Assembly (NCBI RefSeq): GCF_016900095.1
Contig: NZ_JACJJP010000005.1
Coordinates: 1 to 64,000 of the forward strand
Origin: Gemmiger formicilis
GTDB taxonomy: Bacteria; Bacillota; Clostridia; Oscillospirales; Ruminococcaceae
Direction of reading: 5' to 3'
Length of the DNA stretch: 64,000 nucleotides
Under the pieces are notes generated by a model, which saw nothing but the letters and a program-made list of their open reading frames with translations, ran no database searches and had not been told where the DNA came from. The stretch's first letter is position 1; every line of letters begins with the position of its first letter. The position numbers and the translations under genes were made by a program. This document shows positions 16,080 to 24,793 of the stretch, one piece after another.

Positions 16080-16481
16080 ATGAATGATGTTGTGAAGTTT
16101 TTGCAGGAAAATCCCGTGCAGTATCTGGCCACTGTCGGCCGTGACGGAAAAGCCAAGTGCCGCCCCTTCATGTTTTCAGGAGAGATGGACGGCAAGCTGT
16201 GGTTCTGCACCAACAACCGGAAGGACGTCTACAAGGATATGCAGGCCAACCCCAACATCGAGATTTCTGTTTCCAGCCCGGCTTATGCGTGGATCCGTCT
16301 GAACGGCGAGGCTGTGTTTGAAAATAACATGGCCGCCAAGGAGATGTGCATCCAGAACCCCATCGTCAAGGGGCAGTACGGCGAGGCTACTAATCCCATC
16401 TTTGAAGTGTTCTATCTCAAGGATGCCCATGCGGTGATCGCTGACTTCTCCGGCAATCCGCCCAGAGAGTACGACCTGTAA
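16080..16481 (+). CDS. Pyridoxamine 5'-phosphate oxidase-like FMN-binding protein
   Basis: 133 aa. The split-barrel flavin-binding signature is clear: FLQENPVQYLATVGRDGKAK, RPFMFSGEMDGKLWFCTNNRKDVYKDMQ and VSSPAYAWIRLNGEAVF. Small proteins of this group reduce or bind flavins and quinone-like compounds and are commonly HxlR-regulated. AGGAGG precedes the ATG. Divergent from the regulator at 15607-15933. Confidence 0.85.
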   Translation: MNDVVKFLQENPVQYLATVGRDGKAKCRPFMFSGEMDGKLWFCTNNRKDVYKDMQANPNIEISVSSPAYAWIRLNGEAVFENNMAAKEMCIQNPIVKGQYGEATNPIFEVFYLKDAHAVIADFSGNPPREYDL

Positions 16482-16508
16482 GCAGCATGATGTGGACCCT
16501 ACCACTCT

Positions 16509-16622
16509 GCCGTTTTTGCCACCGTGGACAGCCAAGGAGGCCCTGCCACCTGTGCGATTGACATCAGGGGGTATGATGAAAGTGGCCTTTATTTTCTGAC
16601 AGCAAAGGGCAAGAACACTGCC
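16509..16622 (+). pseudogene. Fragment of a second PNPOx-like flavoprotein gene
   Basis: In frame without a start, the DNA encodes AVFATVDSQGGPATCAID followed by ESGLYFLTAKGKN, the N-terminal half of a different split-barrel flavoprotein. It runs directly into the upstream region of the macrodomain gene. No RBS or start codon is present, so it is a deletion remnant. Confidence 0.6.
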
Positions 16623-16682
16623 TGCACTGGGGAAATTGCTATGAAATTTGCCCGGCAAGGACGATTGAACGGAGATGAGAAG

Positions 16683-17453
16683 ATGACGCAGGACGAACGA
16701 TTGAATTTTCTGCTCCATGCTCTGCTGGCGGAACGAAACGAATATGAAGAGATCCCGGTGCCGGATTCCCTGCAGGAAAAGCGGCGGCTTTTGCGCAACC
16801 TGATGAATGTGCGTCCGCCCGTCCCGGCCCGTGAGGATTTTTTGCAGGTGCAGGACGCTTACCTGAAAGAGCGTCTCGCACAGCGGGGCGTGACAAAGCT
16901 GGATGACCTGACGCCGGTGCGTCCCGGGCTGTATCTCTGGCAGGGAGACATCACCACACTGGCGGTGGATGCCATCGTCAACGCGGCCAACAGCCAGATG
17001 CTGGGCTGCTTTGTGCCCTGCCACGGCTGCATCGACAATGCCATTCACACCTATGCAGGGGTGCAGCTCCGCCTGGAGTGTGCCCGCCTCATGGCCGGGC
17101 AGGAGGAAGAACCCACCGGCCGCGCAAAAATCACGAAAGCCTACAACCTGCCCTGCTGCTATGTACTGCATACCGTCGGCCCGATCATCTGTGGAGCCGT
17201 CACGCAGGCAGACCGGGAACTGCTGGCCAGCTGCTACCGCACCTGCCTGGAGCTTGCGGAAGCCAGCGGGCTGCACAGTGTGGCCTTTTGCTGTATATCC
17301 ACCGGAGAGTTTCACTTTCCCAATGAACTGGCCGCAGAGATTGCCATACAGACGGTGGCAGGATGGCAGCGGCAAAATCCGGACAAAATCAAGGTGATCT
17401 TCAATGTTTTCAAGGATAGAGACTATGAAATCTACAAGCGCCTGCTGCGATAA
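16683..17453 (+). CDS. Protein-ADP-ribose hydrolase, zinc-type macrodomain
   Basis: 256 aa. A helical N-terminal part (1-80) precedes a macrodomain with NAAN at 100-103 and the motif MLGCFVPCHGCIDNAIH, whose C109, H114 and C116 fit the zinc-coordinating residues of sirtuin-linked macrodomains. These enzymes remove ADP-ribose that the neighbouring class M sirtuin attaches to lipoylated GcvH-like carriers. The start is set at MTQDERLN with GGAGATGAG upstream; the longer frame reads through the PNPOx remnant. It overlaps the sirtuin gene by 29 bp. Confidence 0.85.
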   Translation: MTQDERLNFLLHALLAERNEYEEIPVPDSLQEKRRLLRNLMNVRPPVPAREDFLQVQDAYLKERLAQRGVTKLDDLTPVRPGLYLWQGDITTLAVDAIVNAANSQMLGCFVPCHGCIDNAIHTYAGVQLRLECARLMAGQEEEPTGRAKITKAYNLPCCYVLHTVGPIICGAVTQADRELLASCYRTCLELAEASGLHSVAFCCISTGEFHFPNELAAEIAIQTVAGWQRQNPDKIKVIFNVFKDRDYEIYKRLLR

Positions 17454-18273
17454 GATCGCACGGCTCAAACAGGAATTGGACACGGCGGACGCTGTGGTGA
17501 TCGGAGCGGGTTCCGGGCTTTCCACTTCCGCCGGGTTTCTCTATACCGGCGAACGCTTTCAAAAATATTTCGGGGACTTTATTGCAAAGTATGGCTTCCG
17601 CGATATGTATTCAGGCGGCTTTTATCCCTTTGACAGTCTGGAGGAACATTGGGCGTATTGGAGCCGGTATATCTACATCAATCGCTATCTGGACGCCCCA
17701 AAACCAGTGTATCAGGAGCTTTTGAAGCTGGTGCAGGGAAAGGACTATTTTGTGCTGACCACCAATGTGGATCATTGTTTCCAAAAGGCCGGATTTGACA
17801 AGCGGCGTTTGTTCTATACCCAGGGCGACTATGGCCTGTGGCAGTGCTCCAGGCCCTGCCACCAAAAGACCTATGACAACGAAACCATTGTCAAGAAGAT
17901 GGTGGCCGAACAAAAGGATCGAAAAATTCCCAGTGAACTGATCCCCCGCTGTCCGGTCTGTGGCGCGCCCATGTCCATGAATCTGCGGGCGGATGATACC
18001 TTTGTGGAGGATGAAGGCTGGCACATCGCCGCCCGGCGGTATGAGGAGTACCTGCAGGGCCACGAGGGACAGCATATTCTCTTTCTGGAACTGGGGGTTG
18101 GCGGCAATACGCCGGTCATTATCAAATATCCGTTCTGGCGCATGACCCTGGCCAATTCCCGGGCTGCCTATGCCTGTATCAACCTGGATCAGGCATACTG
18201 CCCGCCGGAAATCGAATCCCGGTCTCTCTGCATAGGGAAGGATATTGGCGAAGTCCTGACCGCGCTTTTGTAA
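17425..18273 (+). CDS. Class M sirtuin (SirTM), protein ADP-ribosyltransferase
   Basis: 282 aa. The NAD-binding GAGSGLSTSAG starts at 27, TTNVDH is at 112-117 (in place of the TQNID of deacylating sirtuins) and QGDYGLWQC at 133-141, with a CPVCG knuckle further on for zinc. SirTM enzymes ADP-ribosylate lipoylated GcvH-L in response to oxidative stress, reversed by the macrodomain partner encoded immediately upstream. The usual GcvH-L, LplA2 and oxidoreductase genes are not next to this pair, so the target must be elsewhere or different. Confidence 0.87.
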   Translation: MKSTSACCDKIARLKQELDTADAVVIGAGSGLSTSAGFLYTGERFQKYFGDFIAKYGFRDMYSGGFYPFDSLEEHWAYWSRYIYINRYLDAPKPVYQELLKLVQGKDYFVLTTNVDHCFQKAGFDKRRLFYTQGDYGLWQCSRPCHQKTYDNETIVKKMVAEQKDRKIPSELIPRCPVCGAPMSMNLRADDTFVEDEGWHIAARRYEEYLQGHEGQHILFLELGVGGNTPVIIKYPFWRMTLANSRAAYACINLDQAYCPPEIESRSLCIGKDIGEVLTALL

Positions 18274-18415
18274 AGGATATCTTGCCGGCGGCAGGAACGA
18301 TATTCCTTACAACAAACGAAACTGGCCCTATCGAATATTCCCTGTCGATCTGTAATTTGCTATAATGAATGTAGTTCTTTGATTTTGTGGTCCCTCTGGT
18401 ATAAAGGAGCCCCCT

Positions 18416-19273
18416 ATGAATATTCGAGAAGACCGCCGGCCGACCCTGGCCTCCTGGCCCAAGCGCATGTATGATTGGAGCGAAGTGCCGCCCGCGTTTC
18501 AGCCCGCCCTGACGGACTGGGACGCCGCCGGCATGCCGCCGGGGAACATCACCCTCATTCCCCGCATCCACCAGTACTCGGGCGCGCCGGAATATGTCAC
18601 CGCCTGGTGCGGCAACGAGGTCTGCATCCAGCGCATGGCCGGCGGGAAGCTGGATGTGTGGCGCATCCGCCCCAGGGATGTGGTGCAGGTGGGGTATTCC
18701 ATCCAGCTGATCAAATGCACTGTCACCGTCTGGCTGAAAGACGGCGGGTGTACCGGCTTTTCCTATAACAAGACCAAGGAGGACCAGCTCTACCCCGTCC
18801 TCAGCCTGTTGCTGGGCCAGCCTGCCGACCGGCAGCCGCCCCAGCGGCATCCCGACTCCCCTGCTTTTGACCGGCTGCGGCAGGAGAGCTACGCCATGTA
18901 CTACACTTCCCTTTTGGCATACCGCTTTGGCGGCGAGATCCGGGACCATTTGTTTTTGCGGGGCAAAAACCGCAACTTTCTTTATATCCTCCAGCGCCGG
19001 CCGGATCCTGAGTGCTTCTGTGCGGTGACGGACGCCGGCCCTGTGTGCATCATCACCGATTTCTACGGTACCCGTGTCCTCTATCTGCCGGATGCCGCTC
19101 CCTGCTCACTGCGGGTGAAGCCACTGCCCCACGGCACGGGCAGCGGGCTGTATCTGCGCACACCGGCGGAGGGCGAAAACCTGTATTTTTGTCTCCTGCC
19201 CGGGCAGGAGGAAGCGGCGGACGCCTTTGCCCGGCGCTGGTTTTCCCAGCCGGAAGAGGGCGCCTCCCGTTGA
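18416..19273 (+). CDS. Hypothetical protein, 285 aa
   Basis: I do not recognise the family. No signal peptide or membrane helix is visible. The protein is rich in Trp, Tyr and Pro and appears to be mostly beta strand, with a central RLRQESYAMYYTSLLAYRFGG helix and a C-terminal half containing ITDFYGTRVLYLP. A TATAAT at about 18361 could be its -10, and the ATG follows AAGGAG. It is the last gene before the 134-bp element-end repeat. Confidence 0.6.
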   Translation: MNIREDRRPTLASWPKRMYDWSEVPPAFQPALTDWDAAGMPPGNITLIPRIHQYSGAPEYVTAWCGNEVCIQRMAGGKLDVWRIRPRDVVQVGYSIQLIKCTVTVWLKDGGCTGFSYNKTKEDQLYPVLSLLLGQPADRQPPQRHPDSPAFDRLRQESYAMYYTSLLAYRFGGEIRDHLFLRGKNRNFLYILQRRPDPECFCAVTDAGPVCIITDFYGTRVLYLPDAAPCSLRVKPLPHGTGSGLYLRTPAEGENLYFCLLPGQEEAADAFARRWFSQPEEGASR

Positions 19274-19313
19274 CCACTTCGCCCTCTGCCCCGCACCTCG
19301 TTTCCCGGCGGAA

Positions 19314-19447
19314 TTGACCACCATGCGTGCAAAAGCCCGCGGAGCCAGTGTTTAAAAGGCTCCGCGGGCTTTTTGTATTGCCGCATCTTTTGTGCACAAG
19401 TGACGATAAATGGCTTGAAACCGCCATTTTCCGTTGACAGTCTGGGA
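19314..19447 (+). repeat. 134-bp element-end repeat, copy 1 (with terminator 19331-19374)
   Basis: It starts with TTGACCAC (19314-19321; another TTGACCAC is at 19270-19277), contains the stem AAAAGCCCGCGGAGCC/GGCTCCGCGGGCTTTTT, and ends with TCTGGGA. It matches 33861-33994 at all but about six positions and with the same length. The two copies diverge exactly after TCTGGGA, where the other copy meets the tRNA core. Confidence 0.8.
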
Positions 19448-19499
19448 GGGCAAGGCAAATTTAATGTACTTATTCGCCACCTATAAGCGAGGTTGTCGA

Positions 19500-22400
19500 T
19501 TATTTCTCAGCAATCTCTACTGCATAAAGCTTCCCATCAATGCCACTGGCCAGCAGAAGATTGCCGGAAATTTCAGGTGTTGACCAAAAAACGCGTTCCG
19601 GGTAACCGGCTGCATCGAATTTCCAGAGCACATCGCCCGATGCCGGATCGATTGCTGTCACCCTTCCGCGCTCCGCCAGATGGTAAAGAACACCGTCTTC
19701 ATACACAAGTGCGCTGTCAATCTGCATTTCTTGCAAATCACCGTCGCGGCTGTTGTACCGAAGATCCGTCTGCCAAGCGATTTGTGTCGTTTGCGCATTG
19801 TAGGCCGTCAGCTGGCGTCCATTGTTTGACGTGTAAAATACCAGGTCACCATCTGTGGCCATCCCCCGAGATGATACTTTTTCCAGCGTTCCCGTCCAGG
19901 AGAGAGCACCCGTCTGAAGGTTTAAATAGCCAGGTCGTGTGTTTTGTGCGTCAATGCACCACAATTTTCCTCCCGCAAGGATAGGTCGTACATCACCACA
20001 GACAAACAAAGATTCATCTGTGCCTGCATTTCCCCTCCAATACAGCTCACCGGTTTGCGCGTCCAGCGCATACCAAATGTATGTATCCCTCACGAAAGCA
20101 TACAGGATGCCGTTGTGCACCACCGGTCTCTGGCGCATAACGCCCTGTGTCTGATATGACCATTGGAGCATGCCGGTTGCCGCATCAAGACAAAAGATTT
20201 TTCCGTCGCCGGAGCCGACATAGATTCTATCCTGCTCTGCCAAAGGATCGGAGAGGACGCTCCCGCCTGCTGTATATTCCCACTGTTTTTCGCCGTTGGA
20301 AGCATCCAGGCAATATACCTTTCCATCTTGTGAGCCAAAAACGATCTTGGTTTGTCCTAGGGCCGCCGGTTTAGAGATTACCGGTCCACCTGTTGCAAAG
20401 CTCCACATCTTTGCTCCCGACTGCGCATTAATGCAATACAGAGAGCCATCGTTTGAACCGACAAAAACTCGTGATCCCAATATTGTGGCAGTGGATTGAA
20501 TCATGTCGCCGGTTTCAAAAACCCAACGAATGCTCGCCTGGCTGCTCTGCGTGGTGTAGTCAGCGTAGTCTGTCCATTTTTCGCCGTTGTTGTCAAATGC
20601 TTCCACGCCCACAAAGTGGGTGCCAGGCACCAACTCCGGCGTATAATCCGTTGGGTCGATTTCACAGCTCCAGCTGCCGTCGCTGTTCCTCTGCATGGCG
20701 GTGTAGGGCCCGTAATTATCGATTCGCGCCTGCATTGACGCAACCCCGTCCGGCGCAACCGATGTGGACGCCTGCACATGAATCGTCCCATCGCCGTTCA
20801 CCTGCACCTGGTCAATGGTCAGATCCATCTGCCTGGTATTGTTCATGCGACCCGTCAGCCACAGTGTACGGCTGCCGTCCGAGGCTTTATGCTTATAAAT
20901 ATAATAATAGTTTGGCGTGAATTCTATGGTCACAAATTCCTGCGCAGCATTGTCCTTCACATAGGTGACATAGTTCACAGGGATGCCGTCTTCCCTGACG
21001 TTCCCGTAATAGTGCACGTGGCCGGCCATAAACGCAATGACATTATGGCCTTTTGCCAGTTCCAGCAGTTCATGACGCGCGGTCACATTGTTGTTAATTT
21101 TGAAGGGATGATGCGCAAACCAGATGACCGGCATACCGGAAGGGACACCAGCCATATCCTGCCGCAGCCATTCCAGCTGCGCCTTGTTGATTTTCCCATC
21201 CAGCTCATAGTTGACAGTCGAATCCAAAAGAACGAAATGGATGCCCCCGTATTCAAACGACTGATACAATGGTCCGACACTGTCGGTAAACGTCTTTTTC
21301 CCGTTGGCGTTCCACCATCGCACATCGTGATTGCCCGGCGTGGTATATACGGGGTTTTGGAACAGCTTTCTGTCTTCCAAATACAGGGCGTATTGCGCCG
21401 GTGTGCCGTGATCAGAGATATCACCCGTTACAATTGTAAACGCCTCATCGACATTTTGATTTACCTCGTTGATGATGCCTTTGAAGTTCTCTGTTCCGAT
21501 CAGTTCATGGACATCAGAGATCTGTGCGACAGTGAACCGTGTGAATCCTCCGTAGGTAACGGTCATCTGGGCAAAATCAAGCTCCCGCGTAAAGGATGTG
21601 GCGGAGGAATTGTAGATGCGCAGGGTCAGTTGACCATCGTCCAGGTATTGCTCGATTTCCCGCAACGAGTCCAATGTTACATAAACAGTCTCCATCGTTT
21701 CGCTGGCAGAAAGGGTTTTTATGACGGCGAAACGGCCAGTATTTTTATTCAATAGAGAGATGTACTGCGGATTGGTGGCTCCGTCTGCCTTCATGCGCAA
21801 GGTAAATGTGAGTTCACGGATGCTGTCCAACGGAGCGCTGGTCTCAAAGCTTAGCTGTATTGCTGCCTTGTTATCTGCATTACTTTGAGTGACCACGGTC
21901 CGACCATCCGATTTTGACAGGTCGGACACATTCCCTGTGCTCGAACCGTATTCCGTCAACAAGCTGACCGGAACACAACCCTGCTGACTATTGGTCACAG
22001 CGGAGTACACCGTAATCGAGAGGGCATCCGTTTGCCTGGTAAAGCTGCCGGTGGCCGAATTGTACAAACGCACCCGTAGATCCCCTTCGGCGGACAAATA
22101 GCTCTGCAGCTTGTCCCCCGACAGCACAAACATCCGGCGGTTCTGTCCAGTTTCGCCTGGCAGCAATCCAATGGCTTCCCAGTTTTCGGTGTCAAAGCGA
22201 TACAAGGAAAGCCACAAATCGTTTGTTTGGGCCGATTGGCCTCCGGCATAATCGATCCGTAAAGACTTGATGTTTGTTCTCTCCTGATATAGCGGTACGA
22301 TCGTGTGCCAAGCCACCTTGTTGTCGGCGGAAACAACATCGGCGGTGATACCATCTCGCTCTTTCAGGGCATCGAAGGAAGTATCTGGAGAGAGGGAGCC

Positions 22401-23216
22401 CTGCTCCACGATTGCATTGGACACTGTATAGTGCTCTATCTGCGTCGTATCAACCGCACTGCGATAAGCATATATAAGCTGCAACTGATCCATGGAAATC
22501 TGAAAGTTTTCTGTCGACACAAAGGTGATTCGGATCTTGACCTGTCCCTGATCGGACAAATACGCAGCCAAAGAGGTTTCCATGGGAATATCTCTGTCTT
22601 CTGTAAGTGGCTCCTCATCCAACTGCTGGTATGTGTCTGCATTCCAATCGTAGACACTGATTGTTTGTACCACTCCGGATGCTGCGTTAGAAAAACACAG
22701 TCGGAGGATTCCCTGCGTCCAGTCGCCCGGCAACATGTCTGGGGCCAACAAAAACTCGGCCTCAGCTTTGCAGCCCCCCTCCTGCTGCGAGGCCGCGCTC
22801 AGCGCAAGAATTTTTCCATCGTGGAAAGAAAGTTCCGTCTCACCGCCTGAGACGAGCGTGCCGCAGGTGATCAATATTGAGGAAGGCGTTCGTTCTCCGA
22901 AGACCTGTTCTACCGCCGGTCCGTCTGTGGAAGCGGCCTCGCGCGCAGCGGGTATCTGCGCCTGTGCCAGAGCAGGATCGAGAGTCGGGACAGGGGATGG
23001 AACTGGTGTGGCCTCCGGTACAGGTGTCTGGTCGGGTTCGAAGGCTTGCTGCGAAACCGCGTCTCCGGAATCTTTTGGAGCAGTCTCTTCAGAAACTTCT
23101 GTAATGCTGCTGACCGATTCATCGAATGGCACATCCGCGGCATCTGTGCAAAAGACCTGCAGGCCTCCAGAACAGACCAAAGCCAAACTGCAAAGAAAAG
23201 AAATCACACGCTTCAT
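19500..23216 (-). CDS. Large secreted protein: calcineurin-like phosphoesterase plus PQQ-type beta-propeller
   Basis: 1238 aa. A Sec signal peptide covers about residues 1-26 (KRVISFLCSLALVCSGG), then a Pro/Thr/Glu-rich linker (to about 100) and two or three beta-rich domains with repeated RIYNSSATSFTR-type segments. About 590-790 is a metallophosphoesterase: ISDVH, TGDISDH, TPGNHD, AHHPF and AGHVHYYGN. About 905-1238 consists of repeated blades such as GSNDGSLYCINAQSG and GSGDGKIFCLDAATG, a PQQ-like propeller. It likely cleaves an extracellular phosphoester. Start at ATG 23214-23216 after GTGAGG. No LPXTG or membrane anchor is seen. Confidence 0.85.
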   Translation of the reverse strand: MKRVISFLCSLALVCSGGLQVFCTDAADVPFDESVSSITEVSEETAPKDSGDAVSQQAFEPDQTPVPEATPVPSPVPTLDPALAQAQIPAAREAASTDGPAVEQVFGERTPSSILITCGTLVSGGETELSFHDGKILALSAASQQEGGCKAEAEFLLAPDMLPGDWTQGILRLCFSNAASGVVQTISVYDWNADTYQQLDEEPLTEDRDIPMETSLAAYLSDQGQVKIRITFVSTENFQISMDQLQLIYAYRSAVDTTQIEHYTVSNAIVEQGSLSPDTSFDALKERDGITADVVSADNKVAWHTIVPLYQERTNIKSLRIDYAGGQSAQTNDLWLSLYRFDTENWEAIGLLPGETGQNRRMFVLSGDKLQSYLSAEGDLRVRLYNSATGSFTRQTDALSITVYSAVTNSQQGCVPVSLLTEYGSSTGNVSDLSKSDGRTVVTQSNADNKAAIQLSFETSAPLDSIRELTFTLRMKADGATNPQYISLLNKNTGRFAVIKTLSASETMETVYVTLDSLREIEQYLDDGQLTLRIYNSSATSFTRELDFAQMTVTYGGFTRFTVAQISDVHELIGTENFKGIINEVNQNVDEAFTIVTGDISDHGTPAQYALYLEDRKLFQNPVYTTPGNHDVRWWNANGKKTFTDSVGPLYQSFEYGGIHFVLLDSTVNYELDGKINKAQLEWLRQDMAGVPSGMPVIWFAHHPFKINNNVTARHELLELAKGHNVIAFMAGHVHYYGNVREDGIPVNYVTYVKDNAAQEFVTIEFTPNYYYIYKHKASDGSRTLWLTGRMNNTRQMDLTIDQVQVNGDGTIHVQASTSVAPDGVASMQARIDNYGPYTAMQRNSDGSWSCEIDPTDYTPELVPGTHFVGVEAFDNNGEKWTDYADYTTQSSQASIRWVFETGDMIQSTATILGSRVFVGSNDGSLYCINAQSGAKMWSFATGGPVISKPAALGQTKIVFGSQDGKVYCLDASNGEKQWEYTAGGSVLSDPLAEQDRIYVGSGDGKIFCLDAATGMLQWSYQTQGVMRQRPVVHNGILYAFVRDTYIWYALDAQTGELYWRGNAGTDESLFVCGDVRPILAGGKLWCIDAQNTRPGYLNLQTGALSWTGTLEKVSSRGMATDGDLVFYTSNNGRQLTAYNAQTTQIAWQTDLRYNSRDGDLQEMQIDSALVYEDGVLYHLAERGRVTAIDPASGDVLWKFDAAGYPERVFWSTPEISGNLLLASGIDGKLYAVEIAEK

Positions 23217-23273
23217 TTTTTGCACCTCACTTTGCCTCGTTTTCTTCTCGCTTTCGAATTGTGAATTCCCGAT

Positions 23274-23972
23274 TTACACCTCCTCGACACACCTCAGGTA
23301 GTCAGAGGCCCGCAGCGCGTCCAGCAGCCGGGAATGGGTCATGCTGCGGCTCAATTCCACGGTAGCAACCGCTGCGGCGCCATCCTCCTGCCGGGTACTC
23401 TTGACCAGTTCAAAATCGCTGATGTGCACTTGCATCCGGTGCATCTGCCGCACAAAATCGGACGCGCCCCGGGGCGTCTCAAACACCAGGCAGAGCTCCA
23501 CCACACGGGCGCGCTTATGCACGGCGTCGTCCACCCGGCTCAGTATTTTCAGTGTGACCAACACCAGTGCCAAGGCCAGCAGCACGCCGTCCACAAACCC
23601 GATGCCGGCCGCCAGGCCCAAGCAGGCGCAGATCCACAGGCTCGCCGCCGTGGTAAGGCCCCGCACCCGGTTGTGGTCTGTTACCAGAATGGTGCCCACC
23701 CCCAGGAAGCCCACGCCGCTGATGACCTGCGCGCCCAACCGGTCAATGGAGTTGGCGCCGCCGTTGGTAATATAAATAAATTGGCCGGTGAGCATGACGA
23801 TCGCCGCGCCCAAACACACCAGGGTATGTGTTTTGATGCCCGCGCCGCGGCGCTTGATGCCGCGGTCAACACCGATGGTGATTCCCACGCCAAAGGCGGC
23901 CACCAGGCGCAGGGCGATCGCTCCCGTGCACCAGGATGCGCAATAAGTGGAAAATTCGCGCCACCAAGCCAT
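23274..23972 (-). CDS. MgtC/SapB family membrane protein
   Basis: 232 aa. Four or five membrane segments lie within residues 1-145, with the conserved GVDRGIKRRGAGIKTHTLVCLGAA, QVISGVGFLGVGTI and VRGLTTAASLW of the family. The last 85 residues form a soluble ACT-like domain. MgtC proteins are linked to magnesium limitation and acid tolerance. RBS GGGGGA precedes the ATG. Confidence 0.9.
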   Translation of the reverse strand: MAWWREFSTYCASWCTGAIALRLVAAFGVGITIGVDRGIKRRGAGIKTHTLVCLGAAIVMLTGQFIYITNGGANSIDRLGAQVISGVGFLGVGTILVTDHNRVRGLTTAASLWICACLGLAAGIGFVDGVLLALALVLVTLKILSRVDDAVHKRARVVELCLVFETPRGASDFVRQMHRMQVHISDFELVKSTRQEDGAAAVATVELSRSMTHSRLLDALRASDYLRCVEEV

Positions 23973-23992
23973 ATTTTGATTTCCCCCTTTTG

Positions 23993-24030
23993 AAAAAGCC
24001 GGCCTCCCTTGGTGTGAGAGGCCGGCTTTT
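23993..24030. terminator. Bidirectional terminator
   Basis: AAAAAGCCGGCCTC pairs with GAGGCCGGCTTTT. It lies between the MBL-fold gene and mgtC and should end the long minus-strand sugar operon. Confidence 0.85.
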
Positions 24031-24039
24031 CAGTTTTTG

Positions 24040-24768
24040 TCAAATCATAACACTGTCGCCAATGCGGGTAAGGCGGGCCACCGGGAACTGTTTCCCGGCC
24101 TGGGCCAGCACCTGCCGACTGTCAGCGGAATGGTAGTGGGTCAAGAGCAACTGCCCGGCGCCTGCCTCAGCGGCAATGCGTCCCGCCTGCTGTGCCAGCA
24201 GGTGGTGGCCCGCTTCGCTCTGCTGGCCGTCTACCAGACTCGCTTCGCAGAGAAAGCAGTCTGCTCCCCAGGCCGCCTGTGTCAATGCGTCGCAGGCGGC
24301 GCTGTCGCCGGAATAGGTAAAGATTTTGTCCTCGGCACGCAGACGCACGGCATAGCTCTCCACCAAGTGAGGCACCCGGAAAAAGGTGAGTTCCACAGGC
24401 CCCAGCCGATATTCCCCTCCGTCGGCGACAGTCATGTGGGAGAAAACTCCGTTGCTCAACAGTTCACCGGCCGCCCAGTCCGGCAAAGCCGGGCTGCACA
24501 GGGTGATCGACCGCAGCTTTTCTCCCCGGGCTGCCCGGGTCTCCAGCTGGTACTTGGCACAAAACAGATCCCCGAAATGATCGAAGTGCAGATGGCTGAT
24601 GACGATCAGATCCAGTTTTGCAAGATCCACCTGGCACTGAAGCCGCGGCAGGCTGCCGCAGCCCATGTCCAACAGGATGCGTTTGCCCTCTGTTTCCACC
24701 AGAAAACAGGAGCAGGCTCCCCCCGCCTCGGGGCAGGTGGCGTTGTTGCCGAACACCGTGAGTTTCAT
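24040..24768 (-). CDS. MBL-fold metallohydrolase (RNase Z/BN-like)
   Basis: 242 aa. The metal motif HLHFDH is at 59-64; a further His in VPHLVESY, Asp in YSGDSA and LLTHYHS near the C-terminus complete the site. The arrangement is that of the RNase Z-like branch, which also includes small-molecule phosphodiesterases. RBS AAGGAG. It is the last gene of the sugar locus, 25 bp after the DUF6259 gene, so it may act on a product of that pathway. Confidence 0.82.
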   Translation of the reverse strand: MKLTVFGNNATCPEAGGACSCFLVETEGKRILLDMGCGSLPRLQCQVDLAKLDLIVISHLHFDHFGDLFCAKYQLETRAARGEKLRSITLCSPALPDWAAGELLSNGVFSHMTVADGGEYRLGPVELTFFRVPHLVESYAVRLRAEDKIFTYSGDSAACDALTQAAWGADCFLCEASLVDGQQSEAGHHLLAQQAGRIAAEAGAGQLLLTHYHSADSRQVLAQAGKQFPVARLTRIGDSVMI

Positions 24769-24793
24769 GGTCTTGCTCCTTCACCTCTTTGGC

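Noticed and set aside
23334-23993. 219-codon plus-strand frame opposite MgtC
   Set aside because: MgtC motifs and RBS are on the minus strand; the plus frame is a shadow.
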